Shown piece after piece: positions 1-8,622 of a stretch of 64,000 nt of DNA. Positions within the stretch are counted from its first letter, which is position 1. Each line of letters begins with the position of its first letter. This DNA comes from Methylotenera_A sp031381645. Its GTDB lineage: Bacteria; Pseudomonadota; Gammaproteobacteria; Burkholderiales; Methylophilaceae. Position numbers and translations under genes: made by a program. The notes beneath the pieces were generated by a model that was not told the origin of the DNA, ran no database searches, and saw only the letters and a list, made by a program, of their open reading frames with translations. The DNA lies in NCBI GenBank assembly GCA_031381645.1, contig JANMYB010000027.1, positions 1 to 64,000 on the forward strand. The letters run 5' to 3'.

Positions 1-189
1 TGGCGTTTTTAGCGGTAATTTTTTGGCAAAAATGTAAGCGTAAATTGCCAGCAAACCAAACACAGAACGGTAAAACACCAGTTCTGCGCTGCTAAATTTA
101 GCCGCACCAATTTTTACCAGTGTGCCCATAATCGCAAAGCCGAGTGCGGCGACGAGCATCCATAAGCTTTTTAAGTTCGGTAGTTTCAT
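1..189 (-). CDS. EamA/DMT-family transporter, N-terminal fragment
   Basis: The reverse strand reads from an ATG at 189 down to the window edge for 63 codons (MKLPNLKSLWMLVAALGFAI...). The hydrophobic first helix with AALGFAIMGTLVKIGAAKFS, followed by SSAELVFYRSVFGLLAIYAY, is the typical start of drug/metabolite transporter (EamA) proteins, which are ten-helix inner-membrane carriers. The substrate cannot be told. The rest of the gene lies outside the window. It is divergent from the DUF898 gene, with about 90 bases between them. Confidence 0.7.
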   Translation of the reverse strand, partial: MKLPNLKSLWMLVAALGFAIMGTLVKIGAAKFSSAELVFYRSVFGLLAIYAYIFAKKLPLKTP

Positions 190-277
190 GTTGAGTTGGC
201 AAAACCTCAAATATACCAAACTGGCGCAAATCGGGTAAACTTTAGTTTAAGTTTAATAAAAATCAGGAAAAAAAACG

Positions 278-1495
278 GTGGAAAACACACAGCAAAAGCA
301 TACGCCGATTGTGTTTCAAGGCAAAACTTCAGAATATTTTGGCATTTGGATTGCGAATTTATTACTTAGTATTGTCACTTTGGGAATCTACTCGGCTTGG
401 GCCAAAGTGCGACGCAAAAAATACTTTTATAACAATACCTTAATTGAAAATGCTGGCTTTGATTACCACGCTAAACCGATAACTAATTTAAAAGGTCGTA
501 TTATTGCTTTAGTATTTTTTGCAGGCTATGGCATGAGCGCAAACATGCATCCGTTTCTGCCAGCAGTTTTTTTGTTGATATTTTTCATAGCGTTGCCATG
601 GTTGGTGGTGCGAGGCTCAATATTTAACGCGCGCAACAGTAGTCACCGCGGTTTGCGCTTTGATTTTGCTGGCACAATAGGTCAGGCAGTCAAGGTGTTT
701 ATTGGGCTGCCGCTGCTGTTGGTTCCCACTCTCGGTTTAATCATGCCTTACAACGCGCATCAAAAAAATCAATTCTTGATGGATGGGCATAAATTTGGCC
801 TAAGCCAATTTAATATGTATGCCAAAGTGAAAAGTTTTTATCGTGTTTATTTAATTGGTGGGATATTGCCAGTGCTTGCAATTATTGGCATTCTGGCAGC
901 TATTGCGATACCAGCTTACAAAGGTTATTTAGATAAAGCTAATGCACAAACAGGGAAGCAGAGTGGACTATATCTGCCCGAGGAGAGAGTGAAATTAAGT
1001 TTGGTAGGCTTTGCGCCAACAATACAGGGTCAAACGCTATTAGCTAAAAATGAAGAAGCTATTGAAATAGAATCTTCAGCGCCAATTGAGCAAAGTGAAA
1101 AAACTGACGAAACTACGAGTGTCATGATGGTGGCTGGAACTGTGTTAGGCGTAGCGTTATTGTATGCTTTGCTATTCGCGTCAATAGCTTACATGCAGGC
1201 ACGTATTGGTAATTTGGTGTTAAACAACACTACGCTAGATAAATTATCTTTCAAAAGCACGTTGCGCGCCCGCGATTTTATCTGGTTGTATTTTTCAAAT
1301 ATAATAGCGATTATGCTGACATTTGGCTTAGCGACGCCATGGGCGTAAATTCGTATGGCGAAATACCGCGCTTCAAAATTGCAAATTGTCGGCGACGTCG
1401 ATTTCGACCAATTTGTTGGCGATAAAAAAGCCGAAGTGAAGGCCACGGGCGAAGAAATCGCTGAGATGTTTGATGTTGACCTTTCTTTTGGTTAG
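278..1495 (+). pseudogene. DUF898 (YjgN-type) membrane protein gene with in-frame stop codon
   Basis: From a GTG at 278 (AGGA 10 bases upstream) the frame encodes 356 residues and meets TAA at 1346-1348, just after LTFGLATPWA. The same frame then continues without shift as IRMAKYRASKLQIVGDVDFD... to a TAG at 1493-1495. Known DUF898 proteins end with a PWA-K-IR-ARYR...GDLD-F...GEEIADVFDVD segment, so the TAA replaces the expected Lys codon (AAA). The intact protein would be about 405 residues with several membrane helices. Around residues 200-220 there is a helix resembling a type IV pilin N-terminus (IIGILAAIAIPAYKGYL). Function of DUF898 is unknown. Possible readings: true nonsense mutation, a base error, or a truncated product with restart at ATG 1355. 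Confidence 0.8.
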
Positions 1496-1501
1496 TGCAA
1501 A

Positions 1502-2584
1502 TTGAGCTTTCAAGCAGATTATTTTGATGGTTTGAAGGCGCGCCAGGAACCAGTATTAGTGCAGGTTGTAGGGCATGCAAAAAACATTACGTTTGATGTC
1601 AATGGTGAAACATTGATTTTTAATTTTGCCGACTTAGAAGTGCAATCTAAATTGGGCTCAACCAAGCGCTTGATAGACTTGCCCAATGGCGGCAGGCTGG
1701 AGGCGCTTGATATTAACACTCTCGAAGCTGCGATGCCTTCCAAGAAAAGTGTATTTTGGCGTGGTTTGCATTATTTAGAAAATCATCCCAGCTGGGTTTT
1801 AGTTGCGCTAATCACTACCGTTTTTGCAGGCTGGATGTTTTTGCAATTTGGCGTGCCAAAGTTGGCAGAATATGTCGCAAGAGCTACGCCGCCTGAGATG
1901 GAAGAAAAGCTCGGCGAACAATCTTTGCGGGGCTTGGACAGTCAATTGGGCTACTTCTCAATTAGCAAAGCCGATCCTGCGCGAAAGATCAGTATTGTGG
2001 CTGCGTTAAATCAATTGTGCTTGACTTTAAAAAACTGTCCGAAATATCGTCTAGAATTTAGAGCTGGCGGCATGATAGGTGCCAATGCGTTCGCACTGCC
2101 TGGCGGCATAATGGTGGTGACCGATGAGATGATTGCTTTGTCGAAAAATGACACTGAAATTATCGCAGTTTTAGCGCACGAACTTGGTCATGTGAAGCAA
2201 CGTCACGCTTTTCGGCAAAGCTTGCAGGGAGTGCTGGCTGGCTTGATTTTAGCTGTTGTGACGGGTGATGTCAGCTCTGTGGGTTCTGGGCTACCAGCGG
2301 CGCTAATGCAAATACGCTACTCGCGGGAGCATGAGCTGGAGGCGGATAGTTTCGCACTAAATGCACTGCAAAAGTCCTGCTTGCCACCGAAAGCGTTTGC
2401 GGATATTTTGCAGCGTTTACAGAATCAGGTGTTTGGATATGACGAAAAAGAAACGCCTGATAAAACCACAAAAACAACGCTTCCGCGCCAAGATGTAGAC
2501 TTTGTAAGTCAAATGCTGGCTACGCACCCAGATACGCAAACGCGGATTAAGCCATTTTTAGCCGCCAAACAAAATTGTAAATAG
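1502..2584 (+). CDS. M48-family metallopeptidase with N-terminal extension
   Basis: The 360-residue product has the zinc-protease motif HELGH at about residues 226-230 and the third ligand in EHELEAD at about 280, as in M48 (HtpX/Oma1-like) peptidases. The first ~75 residues are a small soluble domain (strands around FDVNGETLIFNFADLEV) as seen in other M48 proteins next to DUF898. A membrane helix follows at about 97-118, so the peptidase domain is membrane-anchored. The start is TTG at 1502. It is the only usable start after the TAG at 1493-1495 in the same frame, which ends the DUF898 gene seven bases earlier. Coexpression with the DUF898 gene is therefore likely. Substrate unknown. Confidence 0.85.
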   Translation: MSFQADYFDGLKARQEPVLVQVVGHAKNITFDVNGETLIFNFADLEVQSKLGSTKRLIDLPNGGRLEALDINTLEAAMPSKKSVFWRGLHYLENHPSWVLVALITTVFAGWMFLQFGVPKLAEYVARATPPEMEEKLGEQSLRGLDSQLGYFSISKADPARKISIVAALNQLCLTLKNCPKYRLEFRAGGMIGANAFALPGGIMVVTDEMIALSKNDTEIIAVLAHELGHVKQRHAFRQSLQGVLAGLILAVVTGDVSSVGSGLPAALMQIRYSREHELEADSFALNALQKSCLPPKAFADILQRLQNQVFGYDEKETPDKTTKTTLPRQDVDFVSQMLATHPDTQTRIKPFLAAKQNCK

Positions 2585-2679
2585 GTGCAAGTTTTGTGCA
2601 CAAAACCTTGCTAAATCGAGGCGTTTGCGCTAATCTCCCAGCTAATTAAATCAATAAAATTTATTTAGGAGTGCTTGCA

Positions 2680-2784
2680 ATGAAAAATCCATTAGAATCA
2701 GTAGCGGGAACGATTATTTCTGGACTAATACTGACCTTGGTATTGGTGTTCTTTTTGAAAAATTTTTTGGTGGCTGGGGTTTAA
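2680..2784 (+). CDS. 34-residue single-helix membrane protein
   Basis: ATG at 2680 opens a 34-codon frame (MKNPLESVAGTIISGLILTL...) ending TAA 2782-2784. TTTAGGAG lies about 10 bases upstream of the ATG, which is a good ribosome-binding site. The peptide is one hydrophobic helix with a short polar N-terminus. The next gene starts one base after its stop, which implies translational coupling. I do not recognise a family. Its role could be as a small partner of the downstream PuuD-like protein. Confidence 0.6.
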   Translation: MKNPLESVAGTIISGLILTLVLVFFLKNFLVAGV

Positions 2785-2785
2785 C

Positions 2786-3277
2786 ATGGAACTAATGTCA
2801 GGTTTGGCGCGTTGGATTCACTTACTAGCGGGTATTACATGGATTGGCTTGCTGTACTATTTTAATTTGGTGCAAATGGCTGCGCTTAAAGATGCTGCTG
2901 CAGATGGTAGCGCCGCTGGTATCACTAAGCATGTAGCGCCACGTGCACTGTTGTGGTTTCGCTGGGCGGCCGTTGTGACTTGGTTAGCAGGTGCGGCTTT
3001 ATTGGGTGCTGGCTTTATGGATGCATTTATGTTGCGCAATGGCATGGAAGCTATTGGTATTGGCGCTTGGCTGGGCACGATTATGTTGATTAACGTTTGG
3101 CATTTTATCTGGCCAAATCAAAAGAAAATTTTGGGCATTGTGCCAGCTACAGATGATGAGAAAGCTAAAGCACGCCGAGTGACCATGTTGGCATCGCGTA
3201 CTAACATGATGCTTTCAATTCCAATGCTATTTTTTATGGCAAACGGATTAAGTCATCGCGCAGCACTTGGTTTTTAG
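2786..3277 (+). CDS. PuuD-like (urate hydroxylase N-terminal-type) membrane protein
   Basis: A 163-residue protein with about four membrane helices. The segments ARWIHLLAGITWIGLLYYFN, LWFRWAAVVTWLAG and INVWHFIWPNQKK resemble the membrane domain of PuuD-type urate hydroxylases (DUF989). Only the membrane domain is present; there is no C-terminal cytochrome domain, so urate oxidation should not be assumed. Histidines in RWIHLL and NVWHFIWP could bind haem. It follows the 34-residue gene by one base and is closed by a strong terminator at 3292-3320. Confidence 0.7.
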   Translation: MELMSGLARWIHLLAGITWIGLLYYFNLVQMAALKDAAADGSAAGITKHVAPRALLWFRWAAVVTWLAGAALLGAGFMDAFMLRNGMEAIGIGAWLGTIMLINVWHFIWPNQKKILGIVPATDDEKAKARRVTMLASRTNMMLSIPMLFFMANGLSHRAALGF

Positions 3278-3291
3278 TCAGATTTAAGGCT

Positions 3292-3320
3292 AAAACGGCG
3301 GCCTTAGCCGCCGTTTTTCT
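3292..3320 (+). terminator. Intrinsic terminator after the PuuD-like gene
   Basis: AAAACGGCGGC pairs perfectly with GCCGCCGTTTT around a CTTA loop, followed by a T-rich tract. It lies 15 bases after the stop codon. Confidence 0.9.
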
Positions 3321-3341
3321 TTTTAAGTTTAGAGTAAATTT

Positions 3342-4520
3342 ATGTCGCATTTGATGAATACATATAACAGGCAGCCAATTACTTTCACGCATGGTGAGGG
3401 TGTGTGGCTGTGGGATAAAGACGGTAACAAATATCTTGACGCGTTAGCAGGCGTGGCGGTGAATGGGCTTGGCCATGCGCACCCAAAAATGGTGCAAGCA
3501 TTGAGCGCACAAGTAGCAAAACTAATACACGTTTCGAATATATACAACATCTCTGAGCAAGAAGTTTTGGCTGATAAATTGGCTGAAATTTCAGGTATGG
3601 ATAAAGTGTTTTTTTGCAACTCGGGTTGTGAGGCGAATGAAGCTGCCATTAAACTGGCACGGCTTTACGGGCACAACAAAGGCATCGAAGCACCAGAAAT
3701 TATCGTCATGGAGCGCTCGTTTCACGGCCGCACCATGGCCACGCTTTCGGCGACGGGAAATCGTAAAGCGCAAGCAGGCTTTGAGCCACTGGTTTCAGGT
3801 TTTATCCGTGTGCCGTATGATGATGTAGATGCGGTGAAACAAATTGCATCACGCAAAAATAATGTGGTGGCGATTTTAGTCGAGCCAGTCCAAGGCGAGG
3901 GCGGCGTACATATTCCATCGGATATGGCGAGCTATTTACAAGGCTTGCGCAAAATATGCGACGATAACAGCTGGTTGATGATGTTGGACGAAGTGCAAAC
4001 GGGCATTGGTCGCACAGGCACATGGTTTGCCTTTCAGCACACGGGCATGGTGCCAGATGTGATGACGCTAGCGAAGGGTTTGGGTTCTGGCGTGCCGATA
4101 GGCGCGTGCGTGGCCAAAGGCGCGGCAGCCGAAGTATTTGCGCCTGGCAAACATGGCTCAACTTTTGGCGGCAACCCGCTGGCAACCACAGCTGGCTTGA
4201 CGACACTAAAAGCGATAGAAGAAGAAAAACTGCGCGAAAACGCGCAGCAAATGGGCGATTTAATTTGCGATCATTTGCGCAGTGCATTAAGTGGTGCGAC
4301 TAACGCTGTGGTGATTCGCAATGCGGGTTTGATGATAGGCATTGAGTTGGATAGGTCGTGCGCTGATTTGGTGAAAATGGCATTAGAAGATAAATTGTTG
4401 ATTAACGTGACCGCAGAAAAAGTGGTACGTTTATTGCCGCCTTTAATCATCAACCAAGCCGAGGCGAATGAGCTTGCAACGCGCCTGGCTGCTTTGATTA
4501 AGACTTTTTTAAACAAGTAA
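3342..4520 (+). CDS. argD: Acetylornithine aminotransferase
   Basis: A 392-residue class-III PLP aminotransferase that converts N-acetylglutamate semialdehyde to N-acetylornithine in arginine synthesis. It can also act on succinyldiaminopimelate precursors in lysine synthesis. Visible signatures: GLGHAHP (43-49), NSGCEANEAAIKLAR (93-107), LDEVQTGIGRTG (215-226) and the PLP lysine in LAKGLGSG (about K245). The length is normal. It is followed three bases later by argF, so the two are cotranscribed. Confidence 0.95.
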   Translation: MSHLMNTYNRQPITFTHGEGVWLWDKDGNKYLDALAGVAVNGLGHAHPKMVQALSAQVAKLIHVSNIYNISEQEVLADKLAEISGMDKVFFCNSGCEANEAAIKLARLYGHNKGIEAPEIIVMERSFHGRTMATLSATGNRKAQAGFEPLVSGFIRVPYDDVDAVKQIASRKNNVVAILVEPVQGEGGVHIPSDMASYLQGLRKICDDNSWLMMLDEVQTGIGRTGTWFAFQHTGMVPDVMTLAKGLGSGVPIGACVAKGAAAEVFAPGKHGSTFGGNPLATTAGLTTLKAIEEEKLRENAQQMGDLICDHLRSALSGATNAVVIRNAGLMIGIELDRSCADLVKMALEDKLLINVTAEKVVRLLPPLIINQAEANELATRLAALIKTFLNK

Positions 4521-4523
4521 TTT

Positions 4524-5444
4524 ATGGCTTCAATTAAACATTTTTTGCAGTTTAACGATTTAACGACAGATGAGTTAAATCATATTTTCGCGCGAGCCGC
4601 GTGGATAAAGGGTCAATTTAAAAGCTACAAACAATATTGGCCCTTGCAAGACAGAACCTTGGTGATGATTTTTGAAAAAGCTAGTACGCGGACAAGGTTG
4701 AGTTTTGAGGCGGGCATACAACAATTAGGCGGTTCGGCGATTTATTTGAATACACAAGATTCACAACTCGGTCGCGGCGAGCCAGTAGAGGATGCCGCGC
4801 AAGTGATTTCGCGCATGTCAGATATTGTGATGATTCGGACTTTTGAACAAGAAATTATTGAGCGTTTCGCCGATAATTCCCGCGTACCAGTGATTAACGG
4901 CCTCACTAACGAATATCATCCTTGCCAGATTTTAGCGGATATTTTCACTTACATTGAGCACAAAGGCTCAATCAAAGGCAAAACCGTGGCGTGGATTGGC
5001 GATAGCAATAACGTTTGCAACACTTGGCTACAAGCGGCTGAGGTGCTAGATTTTAACGTGCATGTCTCTACGCCACCCGGTTATGAAGTTGAGCAAGAGC
5101 GTGCTAATTTGTATGGACACGATCATTACGAAGAGTTTGCCGACCCGATGGAAGCCGCGCGTGGCGCGGATTTGGTGACGACGGACGTGTGGACCAGCAT
5201 GGGTTTTGAAGCAGAAAATGAAGAGCGTCTAAAAGACTTTGCCGATTGGCAAGTGGATGCGGACATGATGAAAATCGCCGCAAAAGACGCGTTATTTATG
5301 CATTGTTTGCCCGCACATCGTGGTGAGGAGGTCGCCGCAGATGTGATTGATGGCGCGCAATCTGTGGTGTGGGACGAAGCAGAAAACAGGCTACACGTGC
5401 AAAAGGCACTGATGGAGTATTTGTTACTGGGTCTAGTTAAGTAA
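4524..5444 (+). CDS. argF: Ornithine carbamoyltransferase (anabolic)
   Basis: A 306-residue cytosolic enzyme joining carbamoyl phosphate to ornithine to give citrulline. The carbamoyl-phosphate motif STRTR is at 54-58, HPCQ lies near residue 131, and the ornithine-site motif HCLPAHR is at 260-266. These separate it from aspartate carbamoyltransferase. It sits between argD and argG, in pathway order. The stop TAA abuts the ATG of the next gene with no gap. Confidence 0.96.
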   Translation: MASIKHFLQFNDLTTDELNHIFARAAWIKGQFKSYKQYWPLQDRTLVMIFEKASTRTRLSFEAGIQQLGGSAIYLNTQDSQLGRGEPVEDAAQVISRMSDIVMIRTFEQEIIERFADNSRVPVINGLTNEYHPCQILADIFTYIEHKGSIKGKTVAWIGDSNNVCNTWLQAAEVLDFNVHVSTPPGYEVEQERANLYGHDHYEEFADPMEAARGADLVTTDVWTSMGFEAENEERLKDFADWQVDADMMKIAAKDALFMHCLPAHRGEEVAADVIDGAQSVVWDEAENRLHVQKALMEYLLLGLVK

Positions 5445-5747
5445 ATGGCTTCTGAAAATATTAGCAATCATATTTTACCTGTTTCAGCCACAATGGTTGG
5501 TGTATGCGTAACTGTTATTTCTTTGGTGCAATTGGTGCCAAAAAACGCCATATCGCCGTGGGCGGATGACTTGATGGCGATTGATACATTGATTTTTTTG
5601 GCTAGCATCTGGTTGTCTTATTGGACGATACGACATAAGAGAAACTCTGACAAGTTTGAACGAATTGCTGATGGATTATTTATTGCTGGCTTAAGTATAA
5701 TTGGTTTTGTGAGTGTGTTGGTCGCTTTTGATTTATTTAGAGTTTAG
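5445..5747 (+). CDS. Small membrane protein inside the arginine operon
   Basis: A 100-residue protein starting on the base after the argF stop. It has three hydrophobic stretches (about 10-30, 42-60 and 76-97), separated by a basic loop RHKRNSDKFERI. No family is recognised. The direct abutment with argF and the 22-base gap to argG indicate that it is transcribed with the arginine genes, but nothing in the sequence shows a role in arginine metabolism. Confidence 0.7.
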   Translation: MASENISNHILPVSATMVGVCVTVISLVQLVPKNAISPWADDLMAIDTLIFLASIWLSYWTIRHKRNSDKFERIADGLFIAGLSIIGFVSVLVAFDLFRV

Positions 5748-5769
5748 TTGAATTGGGAATATAGGTTTT

Positions 5770-6993
5770 ATGAGCACAGTTAAAAAAGTCGTTTTGGCCT
5801 ATTCTGGCGGTTTAGATACCTCCGTGATTTTGAAGTGGTTGCAAGACGAATACAAATGTGAAGTGGTGACGTTCACTGCTGATTTAGGTCAGGGTGAAGA
5901 GCTGGAACCTGCGCGAAGCAAGGCTAAAGCGGCAGGTGTAAAAGAGATATATATCGACGATTTGCGCGAGGAATTTGTGCGCGATTTTGTGTTCCCCATG
6001 TTTCGCGCTAATACGGTGTACGAAGGCGAGTATTTGCTTGGCACCTCGATTGCGCGGCCACTCATTGCCAAACGTTTAATTGAAATCGCGGCAGAAACCA
6101 AGGCTGATGCTATTTCACACGGTGCGACGGGCAAAGGCAACGACCAAGTGCGCTTTGAGTTGGGTGCTTATGCCTTAAATCCGAATATCCAAATTATTGC
6201 GCCATGGCGCGAGTGGGATTTGCTCAGCCGCGAAAAACTGATGAGCTATGCGGAAAAAAATAACATCCCTGTAGAGATGAAGCACAAGCAAGGTGGTAGC
6301 CCGTATAGCATGGACGCCAATTTGTTACATATTTCTTACGAAGGTAGGCACCTTGAAAACCCTGCTGCTGAAGCAGAAGACAGTATGTGGCGTTGGACCG
6401 TTTCACCAGAAGCAGCGCCAGATGCGGCTGAGTATTTGGATATTGAATATGTGAGTGGTGACCCAGTAAGATTAAACGGCGAGGCCATGAAACCGCATGA
6501 TTTATTAGCGTATTTGAATAAAATTGGCGGTAAACATGGTATTGGCAGATTGGATTTGGTAGAGAATCGCTACGTCGGCATGAAATCGCGTGGTTGTTAC
6601 GAAACCCCAGGCGGCACGATTATGCTGAAGGCGCATCGGGCGATTGAAAGCCTTACGTTGGATAGAGAGGTCGCGCATTTGAAGGACGATTTAATGCCGC
6701 GCTACGCCAGCATGATTTACAACGGTTATTGGTGGAGCCCAGAGCGCCTAGCCTTGCAAACACTGATTGATCATACACAAAAATCAGTGAATGGTTGGGT
6801 GCGCCTAAAACTATACAAAGGCAACGTGATTGTGGCGGGGCGAGATAGCAAAACGGACTCATTATTTGATTCTAGCATTGCTACATTTGAAGATGATGCG
6901 GGCGCTTACGACCAGCGTGACGCAGGTGGCTTCATCAAGCTCAATGCATTACGGATGCGCATTGCAGCGAATTTGCGAAATCGTAAAAAGTAA
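5770..6993 (+). CDS. argG: Argininosuccinate synthase
   Basis: A 407-residue ATP-dependent enzyme condensing citrulline and aspartate. The N-type ATP-pyrophosphatase loop is seen as AYSGGLDTSV (9-18), followed by GATGKGNDQVRFE and later MKSRGCYETPGGT, all diagnostic. Normal short-type bacterial length. Nothing is missing. argH is not in the window. Confidence 0.96.
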   Translation: MSTVKKVVLAYSGGLDTSVILKWLQDEYKCEVVTFTADLGQGEELEPARSKAKAAGVKEIYIDDLREEFVRDFVFPMFRANTVYEGEYLLGTSIARPLIAKRLIEIAAETKADAISHGATGKGNDQVRFELGAYALNPNIQIIAPWREWDLLSREKLMSYAEKNNIPVEMKHKQGGSPYSMDANLLHISYEGRHLENPAAEAEDSMWRWTVSPEAAPDAAEYLDIEYVSGDPVRLNGEAMKPHDLLAYLNKIGGKHGIGRLDLVENRYVGMKSRGCYETPGGTIMLKAHRAIESLTLDREVAHLKDDLMPRYASMIYNGYWWSPERLALQTLIDHTQKSVNGWVRLKLYKGNVIVAGRDSKTDSLFDSSIATFEDDAGAYDQRDAGGFIKLNALRMRIAANLRNRKK

Positions 6994-7001
6994 ATTTTGT
7001 A

Positions 7002-8585
7002 ATGAAAAATCAAGTAATTGCTTATGATTCCACCTTGCGCGATGGTGCGCAAGCTCAAGGTGTTTCCTTCACGGTGGAAGATAAACTCAAAATCGTCCAG
7101 CGTCTGGACGAGTTGGGGATTGGTTATATCGAAGCGGGTAATCCTGGCTCGAATCCGAAAGATTTGGAATTCTTCAAGCAGGTCAGTGCGCTTAAATTAA
7201 AGCATGCGAAAATTATCGCGTTCGGCAGCACGCGCAAAGTGGGTGCAAGTGCCGCAGAAGACAGAAATTTGCAGTCGTTATTGAGCGCTAATACCGCGGC
7301 GGTGGCGATTTTCGGTAAGAGTTGGGATTATCAAGTCACCGATATTTTGCGCACAACTTTGGATGAAAATCTAAATATGATTGCCGATACCGTGGCTTAT
7401 TTGGTGAGTCAGGGTAAGGAAGTGGTATTTGACGCTGAGCATTTTTTTGATGGCCATAAAGCCAATCCAGACTATGCCATGAAAACGCTGCAAGCGGCGG
7501 CGGATGCGGGTGCTAGCGTCTTGTGCCTGTGCGATACCAATGGCGGGACGTTTCCGAATGAAGTGTCGGAAATCACCAAAAAAGTAGTGGCGAAATTTGT
7601 AGCGCTAGATAATTCTAATGTGCAAGTGGGCATTCATTGTCATAATGATTGCGAGATGGCGGTCGCTAATTCCATCGCGGCTGTGCAAGCGGGAGCGGTG
7701 CAGGTGCAAGGCACGATTAACGGCATCGGTGAGCGTTGTGGCAACGCAAATTTATGTTCGATTATTCCGAATTTGCAGCTGAAATTGGACTTAAATTGTA
7801 TTCCGCAAGCCAACATAGCAGCGCTGACTTCCGCCGCGCGATTTGTGAATGAAATCGCTAATATGCCGTTTAATGAAAAAGCGCCGTACGTGGGCAATGA
7901 CGCCTTTTCGCACAAGGGCGGCATGCATATTGATGCGGTGAGTAAGAACCCGATTTCTTATGAGCACATTAACCCCGAGCAAATTGGCAACGTGCGGCAT
8001 ATTTTGGTGTCTGAAGTAGCAGGGCGCAGTGCTTTGCTGGCCAAGATTAATGCGGTAGATACGTCGTTGAACAAGGATTCGCCTGAAACCAAACGTATTT
8101 TGGAGCATCTAAAAACGTTAGAGCACGAAGGTTACCAATTTGAGAGTGCAGAGAGTTCATTTGAGCTTTTAGTGCACAGGTTGCTGGGTAAGCATCGACC
8201 ATTGTTTACGCTAAAAGAATACAAGGTCAGCACGCATGCGCCTTCTGTGGATGGGATCAATTCTACTGCGACCATTAGGATTGCGGTGGGCGAGCAAGAA
8301 GAGACGACGGTTGCTGAAGGCGATGGCCCAGTGAATGCGCTGGATAAGGCAGTGCGTAAGGCGCTGGAGCGTTTTTACCCTGCGATTAAAGATGTGAAGC
8401 TGATTGATTATAAAGTGCGCGTGCTAGATTCTGACAAGGCTACGGCCGCCAAAGTGCGCGTGCTGATTGAATCGGCGGACAGTCAAACGTCATGGACGAC
8501 AGTTGGCGTTTCCACAGACATTATTGAAGCATCTTGGCGTGCCATGCTGGATGCGATTGAATACAAATTAATGCGCGATGCGTAA
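7002..8585 (+). CDS. cimA: Citramalate synthase (CimA type)
   Basis: A 527-residue member of the isopropylmalate/citramalate synthase family. The start YDSTLRDGAQAQGVSFTVEDK and the core HCHNDCEMAVANSIAA, GIGERCGNANL and SHKGGMHIDAV give the TIM-barrel metal site. The C-terminal ~150 residues form the LeuA-type allosteric domain. The STLRDGAQAQG variant and the presence of a KTYVGNDAF-like stretch (APYVGNDAFSHKGG) favour citramalate synthase, which makes citramalate from pyruvate and acetyl-CoA for isoleucine, over LeuA. It lies directly upstream of leuCDB, whose enzymes can process the citramalate product. Substrate assignment is by family resemblance. Confidence 0.85.
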   Translation: MKNQVIAYDSTLRDGAQAQGVSFTVEDKLKIVQRLDELGIGYIEAGNPGSNPKDLEFFKQVSALKLKHAKIIAFGSTRKVGASAAEDRNLQSLLSANTAAVAIFGKSWDYQVTDILRTTLDENLNMIADTVAYLVSQGKEVVFDAEHFFDGHKANPDYAMKTLQAAADAGASVLCLCDTNGGTFPNEVSEITKKVVAKFVALDNSNVQVGIHCHNDCEMAVANSIAAVQAGAVQVQGTINGIGERCGNANLCSIIPNLQLKLDLNCIPQANIAALTSAARFVNEIANMPFNEKAPYVGNDAFSHKGGMHIDAVSKNPISYEHINPEQIGNVRHILVSEVAGRSALLAKINAVDTSLNKDSPETKRILEHLKTLEHEGYQFESAESSFELLVHRLLGKHRPLFTLKEYKVSTHAPSVDGINSTATIRIAVGEQEETTVAEGDGPVNALDKAVRKALERFYPAIKDVKLIDYKVRVLDSDKATAAKVRVLIESADSQTSWTTVGVSTDIIEASWRAMLDAIEYKLMRDA

Positions 8586-8622
8586 AAGTAAAATTTAGAA
8601 AGATTTTTGAAGGAGTAGGGGC

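Noticed and set aside
3802..4287. 161-codon minus-strand frame opposite argD
   Set aside because: Cys/Arg-rich antisense of a clear argD gene with no family resemblance.
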